Made by a program: the position numbers and the translations under genes | The notes under the pieces: generated by a model | Seen by the model: only the letters and a program-made list of their open reading frames with translations | What the model was told of the DNA's origin: nothing | Database searches by the model: none | Shown: positions 36,871 to 44,737 of the stretch, one piece after another | Layout of the letters: each line of letters begins with the position of its first letter | Position numbering within the stretch: the stretch's first letter is position 1 | DNA from: JBEVJK01 sp963791325 | Lineage (GTDB): Bacteria; Pseudomonadota; Alphaproteobacteria; Rhizobiales; Rhizobiaceae | Reading direction: 5' to 3' | Assembly (NCBI GenBank): GCA_963791325.1 | Contig: CAWBRU010000018.1 | Span: 333,015-397,014, forward strand | DNA: 64,000 nucleotides

Positions 36871-37571
36871 TTACTCTGCGGGCCCCGTCCCATTGCCCGT
36901 TCCAGCCAACCGTTGCCGGGCGCCTCGTTCGTCCTCCACCTCAACTTCGGTGTGACGTACAGTGTCCGACACGGTCTCCGTTCGCCCTTCCGCTTCCTTG
37001 CGCAGCGTGATCTCTTCCGTCACCCGAGCTTCTTTGGAGACCACCGCTTCTTCGTGGAATGCGTCCTCTCTTCCCGTGAGTTCCTTGTCAACAGGTCGAC
37101 GCTCCACTCTCACACGTTCTTGGCGCAAAGTAACTTGTTCTTCAGCGGGCTCCTCGACCAGGTAAGAGCGCACTCGCACACGTCCTAGGTTGGTGTCGCG
37201 TTTGCCAACGCGCAAACGTTCCTCGACAATCGGGATAGCCTCTTTGTTGGTGTCGATCTCCAACTCGCCGGGCTGCAGGGTTCCCTTCTGCTGGCCGACC
37301 TGCGCGTCGCCACCCATCAGGCCAGCACCTGGAGTTTCCGTAAGCGTGCTCTTCTGAGTAGCCGTGACGCCCCCGCTGCCCCCTGTCCATCCCTCGGACC
37401 GCCATGCAGTTGACCGCTCCTCGAGATCGACCGTGCCCTCATCATCAAGGATGTCGACAGCGTCATTGAATATGGTGGGCCAAGATCGGTAACCGTTACT
37501 AGATAGCCGCCTCGCCGCAACCCTTCGCCGTAGGTTTCACGATGAAGGACAGCGGAGTGAAACGCGGCCAA
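36871..37571 (-). CDS. YsnF/AvaK-type stress protein with DUF2382 domain (frameshifted near 37478)
   Basis: The C-terminal DUF2382 domain is clear: EIDTNKEAIPIVEERLRVGK, RVRSYLVEEPAEEQVTLRQE and ERRPVDKELTGREDAFHEEA. It reads in one frame from about 37478 (NDAVDILDDEGTVDLEERST, AWRSEGWTGGSGG) to 36871. The preceding piece of a GSP17M-like N-terminal domain (ETYGEGLRRGGYLVTV) is in another frame, so a one-base shift near 37478 breaks the gene. The first part of the N-terminal domain is not recognised upstream of 37571. Pieces of this gene recur in the mosaic at 44738-45029. Confidence 0.7.
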
Positions 37572-37899
37572 ACTCGAACACCAGGAGGCGTGACGATGTG
37601 CCTCTCAAAGCCGCCGCCAAGCGGAAATTCAGGGAAAAGGGGTTAAGACCATAGTCAATGAGGAAGATGTTCGGCAGGCAATCCGCGATTTATTAAAGAG
37701 CCTACAGGCAATCTCGGAGCCGGGCGCAATCATGGTCTCGGCGGTGGACGTGAGTCTGCATCACCATCGAGGTGCCCCGGCCGGAGTGGGACAGATCTCT
37801 AAGCCATCCCGTGAAAGGACCAGCCAAGCTCCAGCATTGAACCCGCTTGGGCCTGGCCTCTAGAGCGTACAGACGCGGGCTTAAAAACCTGGACCGCAT
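37368..37899. repeat. Source segments of the mosaic block (copy A)
   Basis: Segments 37368-37414, 37451-37470, 37680-37711, 37742-37794, 37800-37819, 37818-37850 and 37874-37899 each recur in 44738-44975, some direct and some inverted. The part 37572-38029 has no recognised gene, apart from an open plus frame to about 37863 (VRQAIRDLLKSLQAISEPGA) without a known family. Confidence 0.85.
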
Positions 37900-38029
37900 C
37901 CCGCTTCACCACTGAGTCGTCCTCATCAAGTCGGCGAGATCCAGGTCAGTTACTTCAGGCTTGATCTCATCCTTTACTACGATCGCCAGAACCCCGCACT
38001 CTCATTCGACTGAAACCGACCGGGGATTC

Positions 38030-38054
38030 GGAACGGTAGGCCGGACGCTGAATT
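38030..38054 (+). promoter_or_regulatory. EcfG-type promoter for the pyrophosphatase gene
   Basis: GGAAC (38030-38034), an 18-base spacer and TT (38053-38054), 31 bases upstream of the ATG. Confidence 0.7.
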
Positions 38055-38085
38055 GATGATCTCGATGAAAGAGAGGAACGAAGTC

Positions 38086-38634
38086 ATGAATCTCGTAAAA
38101 TTGCCGACCATAACGAAGGGCCAGATTCGCGTGGTGGTCGAGACACCCAGAGGTGCGGCCGCCAAGCTGGCCTATCAGCCGAAGGCCCATGTCTTCGAGT
38201 ATGCCAGGCCCCTTCCTGTGGGCAGCGTCTATCCCTACGATTGGGGCTTCATTCCATCCACGCTCGGTGAGGATGGCGACCCGCTGGATGGATTGGTCAT
38301 CCACCAAGCGGCGACCCATCCGGGAGTGGTTATCAGATGCGACCTGCTTGGCGCCTTGCGCATCAAGCAGAAAGACAAGGGCAAAAGCCTGCGCAACGAT
38401 CGGTATGTCTTCAGCCCGCATAAGGAAGATGCCCCTGATGAGCCGGCGGTCGCCGATCACGTACCCGAGCATCTAAGGCAGGAGATCGAACAATTCTTCG
38501 AGGTGTCGATTCTCGGCACCGGCAAGACCATCAAATTCGAAGGGTGGATGGATGCAGCGGCGGCACGCAAGAATCTGAAGCGCGGCATGAAAGCATTCCG
38601 CAGCGATCGGACCGGTGGCAGGGGAGATAGTTAG
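38086..38634 (+). CDS. ppa: Inorganic pyrophosphatase (family I)
   Basis: A 182-residue soluble pyrophosphatase that hydrolyses PPi with divalent metals. Family features are YPYDWGFIPSTLGEDGDPLD (metal-binding Asp residues) and the basic KQKDKGKSLRNDRYVF part. The start at 38086 follows AGAGGAAC. It is more divergent than the housekeeping enzyme usually is, and its EcfG-type promoter suggests a stress-induced second copy. Its end overlaps mgtC by 4 bases, convergently. Confidence 0.87.
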   Translation: MNLVKLPTITKGQIRVVVETPRGAAAKLAYQPKAHVFEYARPLPVGSVYPYDWGFIPSTLGEDGDPLDGLVIHQAATHPGVVIRCDLLGALRIKQKDKGKSLRNDRYVFSPHKEDAPDEPAVADHVPEHLRQEIEQFFEVSILGTGKTIKFEGWMDAAAARKNLKRGMKAFRSDRTGGRGDS

Positions 38635-39347
38635 AGTTCCACGACCTCGAGCGATCGAACGAAATATCGGCTGCTCAGCAGAGCAAGAAGTGCGGAAGGC
38701 GGCTTCCCTTCGATCTCTTTTTGCTTCCAGGTGATCTCAAATCGCGATCTTATGCCACCGTCTTCCGCGACATGCTGCGAGACGAATTTAGCTCTGTATC
38801 CATGCGTTCGAACAAGACTGTCGAGATCCGGCCAGTCCATTTCGGAGGCTTTTGCCTCGATCGTCAGCATCGCTCGCTGTTCGCGCGGAATCCGCCTATC
38901 GAACCACTTCAGCCCACCCAAGGCGAGAACCGCAATGGCCGTTGCGGCGATACCAAGCGGCCAGAGGCCTGCTCCAAAGCACAAACCGATGACCGTGACC
39001 ATCCACAAGGTTGCGGCTGTGGTCACCCCGACGACCAGCCTGCCTCGCTTCAAAATCGCGCCGCCGCCGATGAACCCGACACCCGTGAGGATGCCCAACG
39101 GAAGGCGGAGCACGTCAGCGGCGCCGAAAGAGTCGGCCGCTTTGCCGCTGAGCGAAAGCAGGAGGTTGGCTTCGACCATCGCCACACATGCCGCAAGCCC
39201 GACCAGGATGGTCGTCCGAAACCCGGCCGCATGCCCGCGCAACTCCCTGTCAAGCCCGATCAAAGCCCCGGCAACAACGGTCATGAGCAGGCGTAGGGCG
39301 ATGTCCTGCCATGTCGGATGAAACGGCATTTGCATGGGTATGTTCAC
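38631..39347 (-). CDS. MgtC family membrane protein
   Basis: A 238-residue MgtC/SapB protein: an N-terminal membrane part with ALRLLMTVVAGALIGLDREL, the signature GLAACVAMVEANLL and GVGFIGGGAILKRGRLVVGV, and a cytoplasmic ACT-like C-terminal domain. MgtC proteins help survival under low Mg2+ or acid and modulate ATP synthase. No regulatory leader is evident. Confidence 0.88.
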   Translation of the reverse strand: MNIPMQMPFHPTWQDIALRLLMTVVAGALIGLDRELRGHAAGFRTTILVGLAACVAMVEANLLLSLSGKAADSFGAADVLRLPLGILTGVGFIGGGAILKRGRLVVGVTTAATLWMVTVIGLCFGAGLWPLGIAATAIAVLALGGLKWFDRRIPREQRAMLTIEAKASEMDWPDLDSLVRTHGYRAKFVSQHVAEDGGIRSRFEITWKQKEIEGKPPSALLALLSSRYFVRSLEVVEL

Positions 39348-40047
39348 AGTTCGCCCTCCGGTGCGGTGATCGGTAGACTAGGACAGGCTTGTAGCAGCGA
39401 ATGCGTCGAGCACGCTTCCCGCTCGGTTCGCAAGGCGTGAAAACAATCGATGCCGTGAACATCGGTCACAGCGTACCCCGCACGACAGGCTGGTCTGAGG
39501 CAACGACCACTTCCTAGACCCCATCGACGCACCCACCCACGACCAGGCGTCATCTGTAAGCTCCGGTGGTGGTATCCTGGCAGTGACGCACCGACGTACA
39601 TCTTCTCCTGTTGGGAACGGCAAGGACGTCTCGTAATCTGCAACCCGGCGGCTACTCGCGTCTGACACCCCGGGCCAGTCCAGCCCTAAAGTTGGTTCTT
39701 ACCAAAATTCTCGCTGGCGGCTGGTCACCAACCACATCATTCGCAATGATGGGGTCGTCAGTTCGAGTCTGACAAGCGGCACCAGCACTTAGCTCCTTCT
39801 TGGCGGCGAAGCGCCAGCGTATGGGACACGACAGGGACACGACTTTCGCTTCTGAGCCGTTTGGCGCTTCCCAACCCGATCTGCTGTCCACCCAGGAAAG
39901 CCATATCAATGTCAGGCCTGTTACGAGCATCGGCCGGCAGACCCGCCAGGATGCTCGCAGACCTCCTCTCATATGAATGGTGCACGCTGCGCTCGCCTGG
40001 CACGCGATTTGCCTCATCGGCCGCATTGGTTGGGAAAGCGCGTCAGG
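39348..40047. other. Gene-free stretch with a tRNA fragment
   Basis: 700 bases without a recognisable protein gene. The tRNA-Thr-like 3' fragment at 39733-39784 is the only structured element found. Confidence 0.4.
39733..39784 (+). repeat. 3' fragment of a tRNA-Thr-like gene (possible attachment site)
   Basis: The sequence contains an anticodon arm (CATCA/TGATG around TTCGCAA), a T-arm (GTCAG-TTCGAGT-CTGAC) and an acceptor 3' strand AAGCGGC-A-CCA. It resembles the 3' part of tRNA-Thr(CGT), though the anticodon position reads CGC. The 24 bases that should hold the 5' acceptor and D-arm do not fit. This is what an attachment-site half left by an integrated element looks like. Confidence 0.65.
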
Positions 40048-40554
40048 ATGAAACACATGATCCCGCTTCGGGAAGGAGCTAGGCAGTTCGTCGCGGTGTT
40101 GTTCTACGCGTTGGTATCGACTGGGTGGATCGGCCTCCTCCCGGCCTACGCCGTCGACCAGTACCAAATCGACGGCGAGTTCGACGGCTGTGACTACGGG
40201 AAGCTTTACCCGCTGGTTGGTGGCGGCATCCTGGAGTGCCAGTCCATGGAGCTTTCGCTCGAGCTCAGTCCGCGTGTGATCGCCGAGGGCAGACAGGTCC
40301 TGATGATCGGCAACGAGCGGGTGGAGGGCTACCTTCACGATGGCCAAGTGTTCAGAACCAAGGTTTCCGACGAATTCGAGGGATGTGACTACGACAAGGT
40401 CTACCAACTGGACAACGGTCTGCTTTTCCAGTGTCGGACATATCACTTCCACTACGCCTACCGCCCCGACGTACGTATCACTGTAGTCGACGGTCGCCGG
40501 CCGATCGTGACGATCGACGGTGACGACTATCGCGGGGAACTGTTCCGCAGATAG
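40048..40554 (+). CDS. Exported protein with two GCDY repeats
   Basis: A 168-residue protein with a signal sequence (FVAVLFYALVSTGWIGLLPA, cleaved near YAVDQ) and two tandem units of about 70 residues: EFDGCDYGKLYPLVGGGILE with Cys, and EFEGCDYDKVYQLDNGLLFQ with Cys. Each unit keeps a spaced pair of Cys (GCDY...C) that could form a disulfide. Family name not recognised; periplasmic location likely. Confidence 0.72.
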   Translation: MKHMIPLREGARQFVAVLFYALVSTGWIGLLPAYAVDQYQIDGEFDGCDYGKLYPLVGGGILECQSMELSLELSPRVIAEGRQVLMIGNERVEGYLHDGQVFRTKVSDEFEGCDYDKVYQLDNGLLFQCRTYHFHYAYRPDVRITVVDGRRPIVTIDGDDYRGELFRR

Positions 40555-40684
40555 CAAGCGAACTTTCTAGACTTGCCGGTAGAGCGCTGGCTCTGGGCCG
40601 GAAGTCTGCACAACCAAATGCCTCGATGTTTGAATGACAGAGCCCGGTCGGCAGTTCGATCGGCACATTTTTGAAAGGTATGAA

Positions 40685-41155
40685 ATGAAAATCGCTCCAA
40701 CAGCCGTCTGTGTCGCACTCCTGGCCGCAGGCTGCACTAGCACAACCTCCACTTATTCAATGAAGGATCCGCACGATGAGAGCACCTTGAAGCTCTGCAG
40801 GGTCTGGAGTTCGACAACAGATCAGAGCTATCGAAATCGTGTCGCCCAGATCCTAGTCAAGCGCGGAGCCTCGGTGGAGAAATGCCAGCGACTTATCTCT
40901 TCAGACGACTCCACTGCCACCACGATAGCCATTGCCACCGCCGCAGCTGCCGGAGGCATCGCCGCCGCTAATAGCGGATACGGCGGCGGCGGATACTACA
41001 GCGGCGGTTATGGCGTCGCGTGGGATCAGTTCTACAACCAGAACTACCAGCTGATATGGCGATGCAGAGACAAGGCTAGCGGGCGGTTCGTCAACGACTA
41101 CCAATGCGGCGGCGAGGCTATGGTCGATACGACTTGGCCGGGATGGAGTGCTTGA
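40685..41155 (+). CDS. Lipoprotein with Gly/Tyr-rich region
   Basis: A 156-residue lipoprotein: MKIAPTAVCVALLAAG then Cys at residue 17. It has a helical part with LKLCRVWSSTTDQSYRNRVA, an Ala/Gly-rich hydrophobic segment and a GYGGGGYYSGGYG stretch, ending with two further Cys. Likely an outer-membrane-anchored protein; role unknown. Confidence 0.72.
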   Translation: MKIAPTAVCVALLAAGCTSTTSTYSMKDPHDESTLKLCRVWSSTTDQSYRNRVAQILVKRGASVEKCQRLISSDDSTATTIAIATAAAAGGIAAANSGYGGGGYYSGGYGVAWDQFYNQNYQLIWRCRDKASGRFVNDYQCGGEAMVDTTWPGWSA

Positions 41156-41630
41156 TTCGAAGCCGTCTGGCGCGGCGGGGCTATTACCGGGCGCCGTTGA
41201 ACGACAAATTGCCCAGCGCCGAGCAGTTGCTATTTGGGGCGCTGGCCCGGGCGACGAGCACGTCACATCATGCATCTTGATGTGCTTCAGGCTGTTGGCG
41301 TCATGAAGCGGGATGAACATGCCGGTCTCCAAAAAAGCCGTAATATCAGTAGTTTATTGAGATGAAGCCTGCCGACCAGTCTCCCGAACGAAGCCGCCCA
41401 AACCCCAACTTCGACGCACTCTTCGACACACTTAGCCTCTCGGCAGGCTGAATTGAGGGGGATATTCGCATCGGTTGTCAAACGGAGCGGATCAAAGTCC
41501 ATCCGGGCGAATTGTAGAGGTGGACGGTGGCGTCCCTACCATTCGCCTTGCCGTCCCGGTCGCGGCGCGGGACTTCTCTCAAGGCAGCACGCGGCGCCGC
41601 GACCGCCCTCACCAAGCAGGAGGTGACCGG
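41156..41630. other. Gene-free stretch before module copy 1
   Basis: 475 bases with no convincing gene. Short frames are interrupted and have no ribosome sites. Confidence 0.3.
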
Positions 41631-41840
41631 GTGAAGGTGCGGATCAAGATGAGCGAGGTCGTCCACTACCAGTTTGACATCGAGGTGGATGACGATGCCG
41701 GCGCTAGCGCCATCAACGAGGCGGCGGAGCGGTTGTTCGTCGAGAACGGTCCGCAAAAAGAATGGATCGTTGGCTCATCTAATCGCGATCTCGACGACTG
41801 GGAGCCGCTCTCAGATCCTGCTCAGGGGCCGAGCGTTTGA
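41631..41840 (+). CDS. Small hypothetical protein leading module copy 1
   Basis: A GTG start at 41631 behind an ideal AGGAGGTGA gives 69 residues (VKVRIKMSEVVHYQFDIEVD; INEAAERLFVENGPQKEWIV). No family recognised. Its TGA overlaps the next ATG as TGATG, so it is translationally coupled to the following three genes. No counterpart is seen in module copy 2. Confidence 0.6.
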   Translation: MKVRIKMSEVVHYQFDIEVDDDAGASAINEAAERLFVENGPQKEWIVGSSNRDLDDWEPLSDPAQGPSV

Positions 41841-42064
41841 TGCCAGCGAAGCTCAGCAAAGGTGACGAGATCGTGATGACCGGCACCGTGTCGCGGGTTC
41901 ACCCTGAGGAGTACGGCCAGCGCCGCGTCACGGTGCGGCTCGAAGGCTTCGACTACCCGATCACCGTCGCTGACGCCTATGTCATCGTCGCTAAGGCGGA
42001 GCAGCCGGCGCCAGCGAAGAAGCCAGCGCGGCGCAAGGGCGCGCTGTTCGACGTGCCCGACTAA
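41840..42064 (+). CDS. Module copy 1, gene A: small beta-rich protein with basic tail
   Basis: A 74-residue protein: MPAKLSKGDEIVMTGTVSRV, a beta-strand-rich middle (RRVTVRLEGFDYPITVADAY) and a KKPARRKGALFDVPD tail. The pattern resembles SH3/KOW-like barrels but no family is certain. The gene at 56720-56944 has the same opening (AKLSxGD), strand pattern and KKPARRKxLF tail, so the two are paralogues. Confidence 0.62.
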   Translation: MPAKLSKGDEIVMTGTVSRVHPEEYGQRRVTVRLEGFDYPITVADAYVIVAKAEQPAPAKKPARRKGALFDVPD

Positions 42065-42076
42065 AGGCGCAGAGCT

Positions 42077-42250
42077 GTGGGTTGCATCGCCGCCATTGTC
42101 GCCGTGATGCTCCTGGCGGTGTTTGCGCTGACGCTTTTTCTGCTCATTTCATTCCGGGTTTCATGGCCCACCTCGCTCGCTTTGAGCGTGCTTGTCTCGG
42201 TCACCGTCAATCTGGTGCTTCTCTGGCCTCGAAAAGGATCCCACTGGTGA
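42077..42250 (+). CDS. Module copy 1, gene B: 57-residue two-helix membrane protein
   Basis: GTG at 42077 to TGA at 42250. The product has two hydrophobic helices (IAAIVAVMLLAVFALTLFLL; LALSVLVSVTVNLVLLW) and a short basic end RKGSHW. The stop overlaps the GTG of gene C (GTGA). The gene at 56550-56720 encodes a protein of the same size and topology in the same position. Confidence 0.55.
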   Translation: MGCIAAIVAVMLLAVFALTLFLLISFRVSWPTSLALSVLVSVTVNLVLLWPRKGSHW

Positions 42251-42573
42251 TCGAGCGGCAGCGGCAGTTCAAATATCGCTGGGCGCGGACCTGGGCCGAC
42301 GTGGCGGAGGACTACACCGCCTTCGATGGCGCGGTGAAGATCGGCTGCGTCCATCGGCTGAACAGCGTCAGCGGGGGCGGCTGGTACTGGGCGATGAACG
42401 CCGCTGTAGAGTGGTCAGGCTCGGTCGCCGGCTCCGCCGAGACGCGCGACGACACCTGCCACGAGGTCGAGCGCCAATACGACGCCATGGTCACGCGGAT
42501 CGCGGCGGCAAAGGCGCAAGGTTGGAAGCTAGGGCAGCCGGTCAAAGGAGTTCACTATGGCCGCAAACGATGA
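42247..42573 (+). CDS. Module copy 1, gene C: about 108-residue protein
   Basis: Starts at GTG 42247 (VIERQRQFKYRWARTWADVA). Aromatic-rich core with SGGGWYWAMNAAVEWSGSVA and a helical end (CHEVERQYDAMVTRIAAAKA). The gene at 56236-56550 shows the same pattern: QYRWDSTW, SVWFWAMTA, KVEQEYRKLRAQA. No known family; possibly membrane-associated because of its partner. A longer in-frame start at 42082 would overlap gene B fully and is rejected. Confidence 0.6.
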   Translation: MIERQRQFKYRWARTWADVAEDYTAFDGAVKIGCVHRLNSVSGGGWYWAMNAAVEWSGSVAGSAETRDDTCHEVERQYDAMVTRIAAAKAQGWKLGQPVKGVHYGRKR

Positions 42574-42764
42574 CGGTAGCGACGTCGAGCAGCGCATCAG
42601 CTTGGCGATCCGGACTGCCCTGGAAACGCTGCTGCCAACGATCCGAGGTCGACAGCAATGCGATGGCACGCTGGCTACAGACCGAGTTTGCGGGCCAGGA
42701 GTTTGACGCGCTGATCGAGAAGGTCGAGCGCCATTGCAAGGGTCTCGGCCGCGTCTGCCGGTAG
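42558..42764 (+). CDS. Small hypothetical protein, frameshifted near 42645
   Basis: ATG 42558 opens MAANDDGSDVEQRISLAIRT then ALETLLPTI; similarity in style then passes to another frame reading NAMARWLQTEFAGQEFDALI and EKVERHCKGLGRVCR to 42764. A single-base shift near 42645 would join them into a helical protein of about 68 residues. It overlaps gene C by 16 bases. Confidence 0.4.
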   Translation, partial: WPQTMTVATSSSASAWRSGLPWKRCCQRSEVDSNAMARWLQTEFAGQEFDALIEKVERHCKGLGRVCR

Positions 42765-42771
42765 CGGGGTG

Positions 42772-42903
42772 ATGCCGACGCCGCTCAACAAGCGAAAACG
42801 CGGGTGGCCACCGCCGCCGTCCGACCGCGTGTTCATCGTCCTAATCGGCCTGCTTATCGGCATGCTTGCCTACCATCTCGTGATGGCGGAGATGGTCCCC
42901 TGA
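42772..42903 (+). CDS. 43-residue single-helix membrane protein
   Basis: MPTPLNKRKRGWPPPPSDRV is a basic, Pro-rich cytoplasmic start followed by one transmembrane helix (FIVLIGLLIGMLAYHLVM). It lies 7 bases after the preceding gene, in the same direction. No family recognised. Confidence 0.45.
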   Translation: MPTPLNKRKRGWPPPPSDRVFIVLIGLLIGMLAYHLVMAEMVP

Positions 42904-43194
42904 CGTTTCTGATCGATCGGCGCGCCATTCCCCACGCCCAAAGACCAAACGGATGCCAGAGAGCGCGCCGTCGCGAAGAGCCGAAAGTTGGGCGCTCCTG
43001 TCTTTCAGCTCCGCCTCGACCTTCGCAAGCCTGACGTCGAAATCGTGCTGGATCGCCTTCTCGATCCTGGCAGTGAAGTACGTCCGGATGATATCTCGGC
43101 ACAGGTAGGCCAGCCCACCGAGCAGAGCCAGCGCCGTCCCGGTCGTCAGAACGAACTGACCGAACCACGCGAAAAACGCGCCGCCAGCCACCAA
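42841..43194 (-). CDS. Membrane-anchored coiled-coil protein, probably truncated
   Basis: The N-terminus has a membrane helix (FGQFVLTTGTALALLGGLAY) followed by a charged helical region (FDVRLAKVEAELKDRSAQLS, then ALRDGALSGI) like proteins that bear an anchored coiled coil. After about residue 85 the sequence loses this character, so the natural C-terminus seems replaced. It overlaps the small plus-strand gene at 42772-42903. Confidence 0.4.
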   Translation of the reverse strand: MVAGGAFFAWFGQFVLTTGTALALLGGLAYLCRDIIRTYFTARIEKAIQHDFDVRLAKVEAELKDRSAQLSALRDGALSGIRLVFGRGEWRADRSETSGDHLRHHEMVGKHADKQAD

Positions 43195-43634
43195 ATGCCC
43201 CCTTCCCCTCCTGGTGGGTGCCTTGAAGTCACGATGCGCGGCAATCGCGAGCGAAGCGTTAATGTTGATGCCCGTTGGGCCCCTCCAGCACCCCTCCCGC
43301 CCACATAATCGTCGCTTACTGCGCTGGTTCTCGGGCGGCCATTGACGCCCACCAAGCCGGGGCGGATGCTCAGTCTCATCGCGCTCGCCCAGCCCCTCTC
43401 GGACCGCTGCGGTTCACGGGCTTGCCCACCTTTGGCGGCTGGCGGCCCGGCCAAGCAAGTCCGCTGACAAGAAGAACATTCAGTGCAGGTTCGGCAGCGG
43501 CCACAGTGCATCAGGCGGGTAACACACTGGCGGGAGCGACTGCGCGCCCAATAGCCCGGCAGGTACCTCTGCTACGCCATCCCAATAGGCGGCCACCCGC
43601 CGGTACGGACCCACTGACGGGAATTAAGCGCGAT
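43195..43634. other. Gene-free stretch
   Basis: 440 bases; the plus-strand frame to 43820 is antisense to the GFA gene at its end and has no protein-like features. Confidence 0.35.
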
Positions 43635-44075
43635 CTACCTGTCCGCAGGATTCCCAAATGCCGGATCGCGCGGCCGTGTCACTCCTCCGACCCGAGGCAA
43701 GTCATCCGCAAACTCGACCCATGGCAGTCTCATGCTCCAGTAGGCATGAGCCTGAGGCGGAAACCGTTCCGGGTGATCCATGAAGCCCACTCCCAGGTAG
43801 AGCTCTCCCGGCAAGCCTAAATCTGTGTACCCGATCGAGGTGCCGCAGTCCCCGCAGAAGGTTCTGACTACGCCCGGCGTGCGCGAGAACGATTTTGGGC
43901 TGTCTGCCGTGAAAGCAACCTGGTGCGGTCTGTAGCCTACCCAGACCGTCAGCGGACTGCCAATCGCTCGCCGGCAATCGTCATCGTGGTCAGAGCAAAT
44001 CCAGAACGGCTCGCCAGTGGCAGTCGCTTGGATGCGGCCGCAAAAGCAATGACCGTATTCGACCCTCTCACTCAT
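43635..44075 (-). CDS. GFA family (CENP-V/GFA fold) protein
   Basis: A 146-residue protein related to glutathione-dependent formaldehyde-activating enzyme. Zinc-binding motifs are HCFCGRIQ, SDHDDDCRRAIGSPLTVW and TFCGDCGTSIGYTD (CGxCG). The second motif has SDH and DDC instead of the usual C--C pairs, as in several GFA subgroups. The start at 44075 (MSERVEYGH) fits the family; an upstream extension has no similarity. A decayed dehydrogenase gene lies just upstream. Confidence 0.8.
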   Translation of the reverse strand: MSERVEYGHCFCGRIQATATGEPFWICSDHDDDCRRAIGSPLTVWVGYRPHQVAFTADSPKSFSRTPGVVRTFCGDCGTSIGYTDLGLPGELYLGVGFMDHPERFPPQAHAYWSMRLPWVEFADDLPRVGGVTRPRDPAFGNPADR

Positions 44076-44156
44076 CTTTTTGGCTCCAGCAAGAGCGGCG
44101 GGCGTGAAGTCGCACTTCTGCCGGATGGATTGGCGCCGTGCGTCTGGGATCACCGA

Positions 44157-44465
44157 TCATTCTGCCAGCAAATGCCCGTAGGCGCGATCGGGTGTCTCCG
44201 CGAAGACGGGCTTTGGCAACGTTTCGGGGCCGAAAGGCATCCACGCAACTCGTCGCCACTGCAGTTGCTGGTCCGCGGCTGCTTCGAAAGCTCGTCTGGA
44301 TGAAGCCAGTCGAGGTGATGAATGCGGGTTGATCACCACTTTGATGCACCCGTCCTTCTTGTCGCGGAAAGTTTTGTAGGCCTCCGGTCCCTGTTCAAGC
44401 CCGATCCGGTGAGTGATCAGAAAGGATGGATCGATCTCACCATTCTCGATCGCTCCATAAGCGGT
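44157..44465 (-). pseudogene. Zinc alcohol dehydrogenase, C-terminal remnant
   Basis: The frame reads IENGEIDPSFLITHRIGLEQ, then GPEAYKTFRDKKDGCIKVVI, matching the last 45 residues of the dehydrogenase at 31656-32825 (EIDPSFVVTHRAALEDGPNL). It continues past the normal end for about 50 unrelated codons, and the catalytic and NAD domains are missing. Confidence 0.7.
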
Positions 44466-44479
44466 TCAAGATAGCGCTA

Positions 44480-44700
44480 AACGTGCGTTTGCCTGTCCGA
44501 CCCATCCTCAATCGCACAGATACCAAGCTGATGTCATCCCAGTTGAAGCCAGCATCGCCCAATGCGTTGACCGCTTGCTCTCGCCTGAGCCGACGTGTCG
44601 AAAATTCCGGTGACGATGACCACCTGATCCTCCCCATACGTGGACGGCTTTCGAGACAACTGCCCGATTTGAAGAAGTGTTCCCCCACCGCTCGCAACGC
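44480..44700 (-). pseudogene. GSP17M/YflT-like N-terminal stress-domain fragment
   Basis: Minus-strand frames contain DQVVIVTGIFDTSAQAR and, one frame over, AVNALGDAGFNWDDISLVSV, the two strands and helix of a heat-induced stress protein YflT-type domain. The shift between them and loss of the remainder mark it as decayed. It may be the lost N-terminus of a YsnF-type gene, since pieces of the other YsnF gene lie next door in the mosaic. Confidence 0.55.
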
Positions 44701-44737
44701 GGGTCGAAGATCGGTTCTCAGAAGCCACCGATCAGCA

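Noticed and set aside
37702..37899. Group II intron, retron or small structured RNA at the mosaic source
   Set aside because: The repeated pieces do not include intron domain V, a reverse transcriptase or a conserved RNA fold; scrambled order fits rearrangement better.
39700..39784. Complete tRNA-Thr or tRNA-Ala gene
   Set aside because: Anticodon arm, T-arm and 3' acceptor are good, but the upstream bases cannot form the 5' acceptor strand or a D-arm.
43275..43820. 181-codon plus-strand gene
   Set aside because: It overlaps the well-supported GFA gene on the other strand and has only low-complexity Arg/Pro/Ala content.
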